Below, one piece after another: positions 26,346-35,517 of a DNA stretch of 64,000 nucleotides. Each line of letters begins with the position of its first letter. The first letter of the stretch is position 1. The DNA comes from Nitrospira sp. (GTDB lineage: Bacteria > Nitrospirota > Nitrospiria > Nitrospirales > Nitrospiraceae). The notes beneath the pieces are model-generated. The model did no database searches. It worked only from the letters and a program-made list of their open reading frames with translations, and was not told where the DNA came from. The stretch covers positions 62,001 to 126,000 of the forward strand of contig JAFEBL010000015.1 in assembly GCA_018242665.1 (NCBI GenBank), read 5' to 3'. Made by a program: the position numbers and the translations under genes.

Positions 26346-27236
26346 ATGCCGTCTGACGATGCCTCACCTTCAGCAACGGTTGGGCAGACCTCCTGCCGCT
26401 CCTGCTGGCTGGCCCTTCCCGGTCTAGTCTGGATGGGCCTGTTCTTCCTGATTCCGCTTGGGCTCGTCTTGGCCATCAGTTTCGCATCGCGCGGGACCTA
26501 TGGCGGTATTGTGTGGGAATTCACGGCGGCGAACTATCTCGACCTTCTCCATCCGCTGTATGGCAAAATTCTCGGCCAGTCGTTCTGGTACGCGGCGCTC
26601 ACCACTTTCTGCTGTTTCGTCTTCGGGTTTCCACTGGCCTACGTGATTGCCAGGAGTCCAGCCCGTTGGCAGCCGGTATGGCTGCTGCTGGTGATGTTGC
26701 CGTTCTGGACAAACTTTCTCGTCCGTACCTATGCCTGGATGATCCTGCTTCGGCATGACGGCCTCGTCAACGGGCTGTTGCTGTCGCTGGGAGTGATCGC
26801 GACTCCGCTCGAGGTGTTATACACGCCGGCGGCGGTCGTGATCGGGTTGGTCTATGGGTACCTCCCGTTTATGGTGTTGCCCCTCTACGTCGCGGTGGAG
26901 CGACTGGACCCCGCCCTGGTCGAAGCCGCGTGGGATCTCTATGCCTCGCGTTGGGCGGTGTTCTCACGAGTGGTGGTGCCGTTGACGATGCCCGGCATCG
27001 TCGGCGGGTGCGTGCTGGTGTTTATTCCATCGATCGGTTCGTTCATCACGCCGGATCTTCTGGGTGGGGCGCGTAGCATGATGATCGGCAACCTGATCCA
27101 GCATGAATATCTGGTGGTGCGTGATTGGCCGCTGGGATCGGCCCTGTCCTTTGTGCTGATGGCCGTCGTGATGGCTGCGGTCTTGCTGTACTATCGCCAT
27201 GCGGACCGGTCGGCTGGGCCGATGGAGGGGCGATGA
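26346..27236 (+). CDS. potB: Spermidine/putrescine ABC transporter permease PotB
   Basis: A 296-residue inner-membrane permease with six hydrophobic segments, the first at about residues 22-42 (LPGLVWMGLFFLIPLGLVLAI). The EAA loop is seen as LVEAAWDLYASRWAVFSRVVVPLTMPGI. Polyamine-specific permeases share FWTNFLVRTYAWMILL, which is present. A GTG at 26340 overlapping the potA stop (GTGA) is an equally possible start. It overlaps potC by 4 bp (ATGA). Confidence 0.92.
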   Translation: MPSDDASPSATVGQTSCRSCWLALPGLVWMGLFFLIPLGLVLAISFASRGTYGGIVWEFTAANYLDLLHPLYGKILGQSFWYAALTTFCCFVFGFPLAYVIARSPARWQPVWLLLVMLPFWTNFLVRTYAWMILLRHDGLVNGLLLSLGVIATPLEVLYTPAAVVIGLVYGYLPFMVLPLYVAVERLDPALVEAAWDLYASRWAVFSRVVVPLTMPGIVGGCVLVFIPSIGSFITPDLLGGARSMMIGNLIQHEYLVVRDWPLGSALSFVLMAVVMAAVLLYYRHADRSAGPMEGR

Positions 27237-28006
27237 CAAGCCGCGCTGTGGGGCTCAAGGTGGTCAGCGTATTGGCCATGTTGTTTTTGTATGGGCCGAT
27301 TCTGGTGCTCGTGCTGTACTCGTTTAATGCCGCGCATCTGTCCATGGCCTGGCGGGGCACGACGTTGAAGTGGTATGCCGCGCTCCTGCATGACGAAGCG
27401 TTGCTGGCGGCGACGGCTAATAGTCTGATGATCGCGGTGGTCTCGACCATCGGCGCCACTGGGTTGGGCGGACTGCTAGCCTTCGGCATGGAGGGACTGT
27501 CTCGCCGCCGCCAACAACTGCTCGAAGGCAGCCTGGTGCTGCCGCTGGTCATTCCCGAGGTAATGATGGGCGTCGCCTTGATGCTATTTTTTGTGATGAT
27601 CAAGATGCCGCTCGGGCTCACCACCGTCATCCTCGGACATATCGTGTTTAATGTCCCACTCGTCACCATCATGATCCGGACGCGTTTACGCAAGCTCGAT
27701 CCGGCCCTACGCGAGGCGGCGGCCGATTTGGGTGCGGATGCCTGGCAAATCTTCCGGTACGTCACCTTCCCCCTCTTGCGTCCGGCCGTGTGGGGAGCGG
27801 TCCTGGTGGCCTTTACCGTCTCGCTCGACGACTTTCTCGTGACGTTTTTCACGGCCGGTCCCGGCGCCACGACCTTGCCTCTGAAGGTCTATTCGATGAT
27901 CAAGTCCGGCGTGACGCCGGAAATCAATGCCCTGTCCGCATTGTTGCTGCTGGTTTCGATGGGCTGCGTCGCCCTGTCGCTCCATCTGCAACGCCGCGAG
28001 GTCTAA
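27233..28006 (+). CDS. potC: Spermidine/putrescine ABC transporter permease PotC
   Basis: A 257-residue partner permease with six membrane segments (first FLYGPILVLVLYSFN). The EAA motif is LREAAADLGADAWQIFRYVTFPLLRPA, and the conserved VAFTVSLDDFLVTFF of PotC is present. The ATG overlaps the potB stop (ATGA), indicating coupled translation and near-equal stoichiometry with PotB. potD begins immediately after its stop. Confidence 0.92.
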   Translation: MTSRAVGLKVVSVLAMLFLYGPILVLVLYSFNAAHLSMAWRGTTLKWYAALLHDEALLAATANSLMIAVVSTIGATGLGGLLAFGMEGLSRRRQQLLEGSLVLPLVIPEVMMGVALMLFFVMIKMPLGLTTVILGHIVFNVPLVTIMIRTRLRKLDPALREAAADLGADAWQIFRYVTFPLLRPAVWGAVLVAFTVSLDDFLVTFFTAGPGATTLPLKVYSMIKSGVTPEINALSALLLLVSMGCVALSLHLQRREV

Positions 28007-29077
28007 GTGGTGAGCTGGCTCCGGAGCATGGCGTGGTATGCGGGTGCGCTGCTCGCGATGGCGGTGATGGTCGCGGGGTGCGGCCAAGGCATCGGGGGGG
28101 AGCCCACCGGCGGGAAACCGGTGCTGCACTACTTTACCTGGTCCGACTATGTCGGGCCGGAAATCATCGCGGAGTTCGAGCGGCGTGAACAGGTGAAGGT
28201 GGTCATCGACACCTTCAGCAGCAACGAAGAGTTGTTGGCGAAGCTGCAAAGTGGGGCGACTGGCTATGATGTGGCGGTTCCCTCGGATTTCATGGTGGCG
28301 ATCATGATTCAGCAAGGGTTGCTGCAGGAGTTGGAGGCTTCGGCGATGCCTAATACCGTTTCGTTGGAGTCCCATCTCCAGGCCTTGCCGTTCGACCCCG
28401 AGCGGCGATTTTCGGTGCCCTATCTGTGGGGTACGGTGGGGATCGGCTACGATTCCGCAGTCATTCCCACGCCCCCGGATAGCTGGTCGATTCTTTGGGA
28501 TACGCGATACAAGGGCCGCCTCAGCATGCTGAACGATCAGCGCGAAGTCTTCGGCGCGGTCCTGCGATCCATGGGGCAGTCGATGAACAGCACCGACCCA
28601 GCGGTGATCGAGGCAGCAAAGGACCGATTGCTGCAACAAAAGCCCCTCGTGAAGACCTACACGAGTGATCACTATGATCAGCTCCTGGCGTCGGGCGAGG
28701 TCGTGCTGGCCCATGGGTGGGGAGGGCAGGTGGCGCGTGCGATGGCGGAGCGACCGAGCATCCGGTATGTGGTGCCAAAGGAGGGCGCGACGCTGTGGGC
28801 CGATTGCCTGGTCGTGTTCAAGTCTGCGCCGCAAAAAGCCCTCGCTATGCGGTTTATCAACTATCTGATGGACCCGGAGGTGGCGGCACGCACGTCGGAG
28901 CGCCTTCGGTTTGCCTCCGCCTCGCGGGCGGCCCGAGAACTGGTCGGTCCCGCGACCAGGGAGAATCCCGCCGTCTATCCACCGCCGGAACAACTGGATC
29001 GGCTGGAATGGATGCGCGATGTCGGCAAGGGCATCCGACTCTACGACCGGGCTTGGACGGAACTGAAAATGCAGTGA
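28007..29077 (+). CDS. potD: Spermidine/putrescine-binding lipoprotein
   Basis: A 356-residue substrate-binding lipoprotein: signal peptide with lipobox VMVAGC (Cys near residue 25), then HYFTWSDYVGPEIIAEFE, typical of PotD/PotF. Conserved polyamine-pocket regions include YDVAVPSDFM, VPYLWGTVGIGYD, WADCLVVFK and INYLMDPEVAAR. The GTG start follows the potC TAA without a gap. Whether spermidine or putrescine is preferred cannot be read from sequence. Confidence 0.92.
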   Translation: MVSWLRSMAWYAGALLAMAVMVAGCGQGIGGEPTGGKPVLHYFTWSDYVGPEIIAEFERREQVKVVIDTFSSNEELLAKLQSGATGYDVAVPSDFMVAIMIQQGLLQELEASAMPNTVSLESHLQALPFDPERRFSVPYLWGTVGIGYDSAVIPTPPDSWSILWDTRYKGRLSMLNDQREVFGAVLRSMGQSMNSTDPAVIEAAKDRLLQQKPLVKTYTSDHYDQLLASGEVVLAHGWGGQVARAMAERPSIRYVVPKEGATLWADCLVVFKSAPQKALAMRFINYLMDPEVAARTSERLRFASASRAARELVGPATRENPAVYPPPEQLDRLEWMRDVGKGIRLYDRAWTELKMQ

Positions 29078-29096
29078 GTCGGCGAGGGTAAGGTTG

Positions 29097-29125
29097 TTTC
29101 AAATGTTTTGTGGAATCAGTATAAT
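29097..29125 (+). promoter_or_regulatory. Promoter-like sequence before the TolC-type gene
   Basis: TTTCAA, a 17-bp spacer and a consensus TATAAT (29120-29125), 38 bp before the chosen start. The -35 element is poor. Its position indicates that the long upstream extension of the frame is not translated. Confidence 0.5.
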
Positions 29126-29162
29126 GCGGCCCCTGTCCTCTGTTAGTCGATATTCCCGCACA

Positions 29163-30518
29163 ATGCACAACGACATGCCCCATGATGTAGCTGCCTCCGG
29201 ACGACGTCGCGGTGCCGTCGCGTGGTGCGTTCGCTTCGGCCTGGCGTTTCTCTTGATAAGTGTCTCCACATTCGCTGACCAGGCGGTGCGGGCTGCGGAT
29301 TCCGCCGGCGTCCATTCCTCGCCGCTTTTGCCTCCGGTAGTCCGCCTGAATGCGTCTGAGGCGATGGCCTTGTTTCTCAAACAGAATCTGGACCTGCTCA
29401 TCGCGCGGTATGGGATCGATTCCAGCAAGGGACAACAGATTACGGCCCGTCTGTTCCCCAATCCGGTCGCGCAGATCGGCACGGTGGCCTCCTTCACACA
29501 AGGTAATACCCTGGCCAGAACGGGTGGCCTCACCATGCAGGTGCAACAGCTGTTTGAATTGGCCGGCAAGCGCGGGTATCGCATCGAAAGCGCAGGGTTC
29601 GGGGTGCAGTCGGCGGAGGCCGATTTTGAAGACGCGGTTCGCCAACTTGGCTTCACGCTCAAGGACGCCTACTACCGAGTGCTGGTGGCGCAGCGTCGGC
29701 TCGCGCTTGCGGAGGAGAATCGCGATCGGTTTGCGAGGATCCTGGACGTCAACACGATTCGCTTCAAGAAGGGCTACATTGCCGAAGTGGATCTGATCCG
29801 GATCCGATTGCAGGTGGTGGATTTTCAATCGCAGGTGATCGAGTCGATTCAGGAAGGTGAGTCGGCACGCGCGGATTTGCGGCAGCTGTTGCGGCTGTCG
29901 CCGGCGTCGAAATTGGAGCTGACGACGGAGATGGACTATCGGCGCGTCGATCCGGATATGGGCAAGCTCCGTTCGGTCGCCTTGGACATCCGGCCTGACA
30001 TCAAGAGCCGGCGGGCGGCACTGTCGCAGCGCGAAGCAGATCTGAAATTGGCGAAGGCCTTCCGGGTGCCGGATGTGACCATCGGGGCCGGATACTCGAT
30101 ACAAGGGCCGCAGGGGCCGGACAATCAGCAGATGGCGATTTTGAATTTGGGCGTGCCCTTGCCCTTATTCAATCGTAATCAGGGCGGCATCGTTCAAGCC
30201 GAAGTCGGGGTGCAATCGGCTCAGGCTGAGTTGGACCGCACGGTGAATCAGGTAGAGAATCAGGTGGATGTGGCCTATCAAAACCTGCTTCAGAGCCGCC
30301 GCCTGGTGGAGGCCTATCTCGCCGGCGTGTTGGAAGATGCCCGGTCGACGTTTACCATCGTGGAGCGGGCCTACGAACGGGGAGGTGCCACCATCCTGGA
30401 CCTTCTGGATGCCGCGCGTACGTCCCGTACGATTCAACAAAACTTCATCGAAGCCCTGTTCTCCTATCAGCGCAATCTGTTTCAACTGGAAAGTTCCGTC
30501 GGCCAGGAGATTACGTGA
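29163..30518 (+). CDS. TolC family outer-membrane efflux channel
   Basis: A 451-residue protein with a signal sequence (VRFGLAFLLISVSTFADQAV) and two OEP repeats rich in long helices (LFELAGKRGYRIESAGFGVQS, LRQLLRLSPASKLEL, FNRNQGGIVQAEVGVQSAQ, GATILDLLDAARTSR). This pattern is CusC/CzcC-like. The start at 29163 lies downstream of a TATAAT box; 29175 is also possible. The RND adaptor gene begins at the stop codon. No inner-membrane RND pump follows, so the complex must borrow one encoded elsewhere. Confidence 0.88.
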   Translation: MHNDMPHDVAASGRRRGAVAWCVRFGLAFLLISVSTFADQAVRAADSAGVHSSPLLPPVVRLNASEAMALFLKQNLDLLIARYGIDSSKGQQITARLFPNPVAQIGTVASFTQGNTLARTGGLTMQVQQLFELAGKRGYRIESAGFGVQSAEADFEDAVRQLGFTLKDAYYRVLVAQRRLALAEENRDRFARILDVNTIRFKKGYIAEVDLIRIRLQVVDFQSQVIESIQEGESARADLRQLLRLSPASKLELTTEMDYRRVDPDMGKLRSVALDIRPDIKSRRAALSQREADLKLAKAFRVPDVTIGAGYSIQGPQGPDNQQMAILNLGVPLPLFNRNQGGIVQAEVGVQSAQAELDRTVNQVENQVDVAYQNLLQSRRLVEAYLAGVLEDARSTFTIVERAYERGGATILDLLDAARTSRTIQQNFIEALFSYQRNLFQLESSVGQEIT

Positions 30519-31663
30519 TGGCATCTGGTGCAAGACCGGTCGCAGTAGTGGGCATGGTGCTGTGGCTGTGCGCCTGTAGCCAGACACAGGAGCCGACCTC
30601 ATCTCCGGCTGCATCACCCGCCGAGTCTGCCGCCGCCAAGCCTGCCCTCTCATCCACAGCTCAAATCGAAACGGCGGTGGTCGACTTCCAACCGGTGCAA
30701 CCGGAGTTGGTGTTGGTCGGAAAGATCGCCTATGGAGAAGACCGGTATTCCAAAATCTCGTCCCCGTTGCAAGGGCGGGTGGTGGAGGTGCGGGCAAAAT
30801 TGGGCGACCGTGTGGAGGCCGGCGCGACGTTGCTTGTGATCGACAGTTCCGACATTACGGCTGCCTATTCGGAGTTTGTGAAGGAAGCGTCCGAGCTGGA
30901 ATATTCCACCAGGGCCCAGGAATTGGCCAAGGAGTTGTACGCCACCAAGGCGTTGGCGTTGAAAGATCTCAAGCAGGCTGAAAACGATTTGATCAAGGCG
31001 CGGGCCGAATTCCGCCGGTCGAAGGAACGATTGTTGTCGTTGCGGATTCCATCGGCCGAGTTGGAGAAGCCGCTGGCGCAGCAGCGGATCACGTCGCGGT
31101 TCGAGATGAAGAGCCCGTTGGCCGGTACGGTCGTGGAACGGGCGGTGACGCCGGGGCAATCCGTGGGCGGCGATCCGGCCCAGGTGTTGTTCACCGTGGC
31201 GGATTTGGACCGGCTGCAAGTGGTGGCTGATGTGTATGAGCGGGACCTGGCCTTGGTCAAGGTGAGCCAGGTCGGTCGCATCAATGTGGAAGCTTACCCA
31301 GGGACGGATTTTGCCTCTGTGGTCGCGTCGATCGGTGATGTGGTCGATCCGAACACGCGGACCATCAAAGTACGAGCTTGGGTCGATAACCGGGATCAGC
31401 GTTTGAAGCCGGAGATGTTCGCGCGGCTCAGGTTGGATGTCGGTGATGCCACGCCTTTCTTGGCGATCCCGAAGGAAGCGGTTGTCGAAATCGACGGCAA
31501 GCACTTCGTGTACGTGGTGGAAGCTCCGGACCGGTATGTGAAACGGGAAGTGGTGGTCTCGAATGTGTCTGGTGGGCAAGTCCGAGTGTTGGAAGGTGTG
31601 GCGTCCGGCCAGCGTATCGTCATTAAAGGCGCGGTACTGGTGAAGGGACAGGAAGTGAAGTAG
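30518..31663 (+). CDS. RND efflux periplasmic adaptor (membrane fusion) lipoprotein
   Basis: A 381-residue adaptor with lipobox LWLCAC. The barrel-sandwich/lipoyl half motif VVEVRAKLGDRVEAGATLLVI is followed by an alpha-hairpin (YSTRAQELAKELYATKALALKDLKQAE), the second lipoyl half MKSPLAGTVVERAVTPGQSV and beta-barrel VVADVYERDLALVKVSQVG, and a C-terminal membrane-proximal domain. The similarity is to CusB/CzcB. The ATG shares its A with the TolC-gene TGA (TGATG), so translation is coupled. Confidence 0.9.
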   Translation: MASGARPVAVVGMVLWLCACSQTQEPTSSPAASPAESAAAKPALSSTAQIETAVVDFQPVQPELVLVGKIAYGEDRYSKISSPLQGRVVEVRAKLGDRVEAGATLLVIDSSDITAAYSEFVKEASELEYSTRAQELAKELYATKALALKDLKQAENDLIKARAEFRRSKERLLSLRIPSAELEKPLAQQRITSRFEMKSPLAGTVVERAVTPGQSVGGDPAQVLFTVADLDRLQVVADVYERDLALVKVSQVGRINVEAYPGTDFASVVASIGDVVDPNTRTIKVRAWVDNRDQRLKPEMFARLRLDVGDATPFLAIPKEAVVEIDGKHFVYVVEAPDRYVKREVVVSNVSGGQVRVLEGVASGQRIVIKGAVLVKGQEVK

Positions 31664-31851
31664 CGGTTGCCTCTCATAGGGTTTGGACCTCCCGCGACCA
31701 TAGAGCAGCCTGGGAGTAGCGAATCCCGGGACACTCCTGGTAATCTTCCATCATCACGACATCGAGGGCGACAAGAGTGAATCGGAGGACCGACCGGTTG
31801 ATGCAGAGGGGCATCGTCGGCCTCTTAACGACGCGGCGTGGAGAACATCGC

Positions 31852-32655
31852 ATGAAGACAGCAGTGTGGCAGCGCATAGGCGGTGGATGGGTGATGTGGA
31901 CGGCAGTACTGATGGTGGTTGGTCTGATGCCGATGCAGGCATGGGCCCATGCGATCGCATGGCCGGTGCAGATGCCGTACGAGGCGCCGCCCAAATCGGA
32001 ATCCGTACCAGACGTGTCAGTGGCGCCGAACACCAAGGCGCTCAGTCCCGAAGAGCTGCAGCGCGCGGAATCCCTGTTGCCGCTGCTGGAGGGCAAGCAG
32101 GAGTTTTGGGCCATGGGAGAGTTCGTGCATCTGGGAGAGTCGGCCTTGCCCGTCTTGACCAAGGCCCTAGCGATGCCTGGCCCCCGTGTGCGGTATAACG
32201 CCATTGAAACTATGTCGATGATCAAGTCGCCCGGCGCAGTGCCGGCCTTGCTGGATGCCGCGAAGTTGAACACGGAACTTCCCCGCATCCGTGAGCATGC
32301 GCTGCGGGTGGCCGTGCGGCTCGATCCTCAGCAAGCTCCCTCCGCCATCGAGGCCATGGCCAAAGATCCGAATTCGGTAATCCGAAAAGCGGCGGCCTTC
32401 GAGGCCCGGTATGTGCGCAAGAAGGAAGTCATTCAGCCATTGATCGATCTCTTGGGCGATGAAGAGAAGTTTGTTGCCATGTCGGCCGTCCAGTCGTTGT
32501 GGACCTTGACCCGGCATGAGTCCGAGTTCCACGATTGGGACGCCTCCAATAAGCAGGACCGCCAGAGCTGGGCACAGGAATGGGTCGACTGGTGGAATCA
32601 ATCGAAGGATACGTTTGAACTTCCCGAACCTCGGAGCCGGAAGCAGGCAGGCTAG
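31852..32655 (+). CDS. Exported HEAT-repeat protein
   Basis: A 267-residue protein with a signal peptide (VMWTAVLMVVGLMPMQAWAHA). It then has about four HEAT/PBS-type helical repeats: ESALPVLTKALAMPGPRVRYNAIETM, GAVPALLDAAKL, VIRKAAAFEARYV, EVIQPLIDLLGDEEKFVAMSAVQSL. The C-terminal tail is Trp-rich (WAQEWVDWWNQ). It is probably a periplasmic scaffold. The ATG at 31852 has a GGAGAA site and gives the clean signal peptide. Confidence 0.78.
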   Translation: MKTAVWQRIGGGWVMWTAVLMVVGLMPMQAWAHAIAWPVQMPYEAPPKSESVPDVSVAPNTKALSPEELQRAESLLPLLEGKQEFWAMGEFVHLGESALPVLTKALAMPGPRVRYNAIETMSMIKSPGAVPALLDAAKLNTELPRIREHALRVAVRLDPQQAPSAIEAMAKDPNSVIRKAAAFEARYVRKKEVIQPLIDLLGDEEKFVAMSAVQSLWTLTRHESEFHDWDASNKQDRQSWAQEWVDWWNQSKDTFELPEPRSRKQAG

Positions 32656-32772
32656 CCTCGCGTGTCGAGGCGGCGGTTGCGTAGCCGCAAAATACCATGG
32701 TAGGTAGAGAATCCACAGGCGGTCACGCGGCCTCCTCGTCGCGTGGTACGACATAGATATAAAGGGTGCAGT

Positions 32773-33303
32773 ATGGCGATTTTGGCAATCAGCAAGCTCG
32801 GTAATCCCATCCTCCGGCAGAAGGCGTTACCTGTCAGCCCGGGGGAGATCAAAAAGTCTGCATTCCAGCAACTCATCGACGATATGTTCGAAACCATGTA
32901 TGACGAACCCGGCATCGGGCTGGCCGCGCCCCAGGTGGGGCGGTCGCAGCAACTGGTTGTCATGGATTGCCCCGGTGAGGGCGGGTTTCCAAAAACGGTG
33001 CTCATCAATCCGATCATCCAGTTTTATGGGCCGGAGCAGGTGGAAGGATGGGAGGGCTGCCTCAGTGTCGATGGGTTGCGGGGAAAAGTGATCCGCCCTT
33101 CGACGGTTCGAGTGACCGGGCTTGACCGCAACGCCAAACCCTTCGATTTCGAGGCCAACGGCTTATATGCCGTCTGCATTCAACATGAACTCGACCATCT
33201 GATCGGCAAGTTGTTCATTGATCGTATGACCGATTTTTCCACGCTGACGCAGATGGACGAGTTTCAGAAATACTGGCAGAAGGAACCGGCCAGTGCCATC
33301 TGA
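32773..33303 (+). CDS. def: Peptide deformylase
   Basis: A 176-residue cytoplasmic metalloenzyme removing the formyl group from nascent N-terminal methionine. All three family motifs are present: motif 1 GIGLAAPQVG, motif 2 EGCLSV (metal-binding Cys) and motif 3 QHELDHLIG (HExxH). AAAGGG lies 7-10 bp before the ATG at 32773. No fmt or rpoA-type partner is adjacent; the next gene is an ABC exporter 24 bp on. Confidence 0.95.
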   Translation: MAILAISKLGNPILRQKALPVSPGEIKKSAFQQLIDDMFETMYDEPGIGLAAPQVGRSQQLVVMDCPGEGGFPKTVLINPIIQFYGPEQVEGWEGCLSVDGLRGKVIRPSTVRVTGLDRNAKPFDFEANGLYAVCIQHELDHLIGKLFIDRMTDFSTLTQMDEFQKYWQKEPASAI

Positions 33304-33327
33304 TCCGGCCCGGATCGCCGACTCGCT

Positions 33328-35052
33328 GTGAACTCGCTCCTACGCGTTCTCTCCTACCTCAAACCGTTCAGGGCGCTGGCGGTGGTGACCTTCGCATGCG
33401 CAGGTCTCGCCACGGCCCTGGAGCTAGTGCCGCCGTATCTCGTCAAAATCGTCATCGACGACGTGATCCAAGCGAAACGGCCCGAGATGCTGGTCTGGGT
33501 CTTGAGCGCGTTGATGGGGTCGTACGTCCTGCGAAACGTGATGAGTTCCATGCGCGTGCGGTTCAATAATCTGCTCGAGCAGAAAGCGGTGCACACGCTG
33601 CGGCTACAAGTATTCAGCGCATTGCAGCGTCTGTCGCTCAGTTACTTCGAGAACCGGTCGACCGGCGAAATCATGACTCGCGTGACGAGTGACACGGAGC
33701 ATGTTGAACGAATTTTCGTCGACGGGTTGGAAGGCCTGCTGACTGCCTCGCTGACCCTGGTCGGTATCACCATCATGATGTTTGTCCTGAATTGGAAATT
33801 GGCGCTGCTGTCCCTCCTGCCCATTCCGATTCTGATCGTCTGTGCCGCCTGGTTTACGAAGCGGGTGCACAAGTACTACGCCGAAATCCGTAGAAGCGTG
33901 GCGGACCTCAATGCGTACCTTCAGGATGCCCTGTCGGGCATCAAGGAAACCATCGGCTTCAATCAACACGAATATGAGCGGCAGCGATTCGAGACATTGA
34001 GCCAGACTTACAGTCGGAATAGTTTGCGTGCCATGCTACTCTGGTCCTGGTACTGGCCGGGGATGGTGTTCGTGGGCAGCACCGGCACGGTGTTGATTCT
34101 ATGGTATGGTGCGGGGGAAGTGCTGGCCGGACATTTGACGGTCGGTCAGCTCGTCATGTTCCTCTCCTATCTCGGATTGTTTTACACGCCGATCAACGAG
34201 ATCCATTCCTTAAACCACATGTTGCAGCACGCGCTGGCTGCCAGCGAGCGCGTGTTTGAGATCCTGGATACCAAGCCGGAGGTGGAAGACCGGCCCGGTG
34301 CCGTGAGGCCTGTTGAACGCTTGCGCGGTGCCGTGGAATACCGTCAGGTGCAGTTCGGATATCGGCAGGACGGGCTGGTCTTGTCCAATGTCAATCTGAC
34401 CGTCAGGCCGGGCGAGCGGATTGCGCTGGTGGGGCCAAGCGGCGCAGGGAAGACGTCCTTGCTGAAGTTACTCATGCGGTTTTACGATGTACGCAGCGGC
34501 GCGGTGCTCGTGGACGGATACGACGTGCGGGATCTGCCGGTCGCCTTTTTGCGGGGACAGATCGGCCTGGTTCAGCAGGAACCCTTTCTCTTTAATGGCA
34601 CCGTGCGGCAGAATATCGTCTACAGTGACCTGTCGGCCAGCCATGAGCGCGTCGAAGCGGCGGCCCGCGCGGCCCGCGCGCATGACTTTATCTCGCGTCT
34701 CCCTGATGGCTATGATACGTGGATCGGGGAGCGAGGAGTGAAGTTATCGGTCGGGCAAAAGCAGCGGGTTTCCATTGCACGTGTGCTGCTCAAAGATCCG
34801 CCGATCGTGATTTTTGATGAAGCGACCTCGAACATCGATACCGAGACGGAGGTCAAAATTCGTGAGGCTCTCAACGATCTCACAACAGGGCGTACCACCT
34901 TCATCATCGCGCATCGCCTCGCAACCTTGCACGACGTGGACCGCATCATCGTCGTGGAGCGGGGCACGATTGTGGAAGAAGGCGACCATGAGGCGCTCAT
35001 GACACGAGGTGGGGTGTATGCGGGGCTCTATGAGGCGCAGTTTAAAATCTAG
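33328..35052 (+). CDS. ABC exporter, fused membrane and ATPase domains (MsbA-type)
   Basis: A 574-residue half-transporter. Six membrane segments occupy residues 1-300, with the coupling region RLSLSYFENRSTGEIMTRVTSDTEHVE. The ATPase carries Walker A GPSGAGKTS, Q-loop LVQQEPFLFNGTV, signature LSVGQKQRVSIARVLL, Walker B IVIFDEATSNID and H-loop IIAHRLATL. A homodimer exporting lipid, peptide or drug is expected; the substrate is not visible. The start is GTG. A palindromic repeat begins directly after the stop. Confidence 0.9.
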   Translation: MNSLLRVLSYLKPFRALAVVTFACAGLATALELVPPYLVKIVIDDVIQAKRPEMLVWVLSALMGSYVLRNVMSSMRVRFNNLLEQKAVHTLRLQVFSALQRLSLSYFENRSTGEIMTRVTSDTEHVERIFVDGLEGLLTASLTLVGITIMMFVLNWKLALLSLLPIPILIVCAAWFTKRVHKYYAEIRRSVADLNAYLQDALSGIKETIGFNQHEYERQRFETLSQTYSRNSLRAMLLWSWYWPGMVFVGSTGTVLILWYGAGEVLAGHLTVGQLVMFLSYLGLFYTPINEIHSLNHMLQHALAASERVFEILDTKPEVEDRPGAVRPVERLRGAVEYRQVQFGYRQDGLVLSNVNLTVRPGERIALVGPSGAGKTSLLKLLMRFYDVRSGAVLVDGYDVRDLPVAFLRGQIGLVQQEPFLFNGTVRQNIVYSDLSASHERVEAAARAARAHDFISRLPDGYDTWIGERGVKLSVGQKQRVSIARVLLKDPPIVIFDEATSNIDTETEVKIREALNDLTTGRTTFIIAHRLATLHDVDRIIVVERGTIVEEGDHEALMTRGGVYAGLYEAQFKI

Positions 35053-35176
35053 CTGGATGCTGAAAATATCCGCCAGCGGCGTTCTCGCATCGCAAAAAAG
35101 CTCAACCTGCCGCAAGGGTACGCCTCGCTCTTTTGCATCGCTGCGGCCTTGCTGGGCGGCCATTTTGAGCATCCTG
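35053..35176. repeat. Palindromic intergenic repeat, copy 1
   Basis: About 123 bp. Outer arms are GGATGCTGAAAA and TTTTGAGCATCC; inner landmarks are CCGCCAGCGGCGTTCTCGC, the GGGTACGCCTCG centre and GCTGCGGCCTTGCTGG. It starts at the stop of the ABC exporter gene. The centre is the most diverged of the five copies (CCTGCCGCAAGGGTACG). Confidence 0.85.
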
Positions 35177-35279
35177 GGGAAGAGAATAAAAAATACTCGG
35201 TGTCAATATTCATTGGTCGATTGAATGTTAAGCATGGCGATTGTTCAGACGTTAATGATGATTCAAGGGAGCAAGCGAA

Positions 35280-35474
35280 ATGGTGCTGATATACGAAAAT
35301 GATCCGCTCGATAATGAGGACGCCCGGGGACGGTTCTATCACGTGTGCCGGGGCAAGATTGATCGGACGGAAATTACTTTGCCTCAAGGGCAATCCATTT
35401 ACGAATGTGCGGTGTGTGGAATCGATTTGGAACCGGAAGATTTTTGGGTGGCCAGGCAAAAGGGGTCGGTGTAG
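35280..35474 (+). CDS. Small Cys-containing hypothetical protein
   Basis: A 64-residue acidic protein with CAVC near residue 45 and an extra Cys near residue 23 (YHVCRGKID). It could bind a single metal with partners or as a dimer. GGGAGCAAG lies 6-8 bp before the ATG. No family is recognised. It precedes another small two-CxxC protein by 43 bp, and the two may work together. Confidence 0.7.
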   Translation: MVLIYENDPLDNEDARGRFYHVCRGKIDRTEITLPQGQSIYECAVCGIDLEPEDFWVARQKGSV

Positions 35475-35517
35475 CGCGCTCGCGCACACCGAGTGACGAT
35501 ATAGAGAGGAGTTCGTT

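Noticed and set aside
27046-28993. Long minus-strand frames opposite potB, potC and potD
   Set aside because: The opposite strand carries a complete, overlapping polyamine transporter operon; the frames show only low-complexity Arg/His/Gln.
34744-35172. Minus-strand frame starting MLKMAA over the ABC exporter 3' end
   Set aside because: Its start lies inside palindromic repeat copy 1 and its body is antisense to the exporter ATPase domain.
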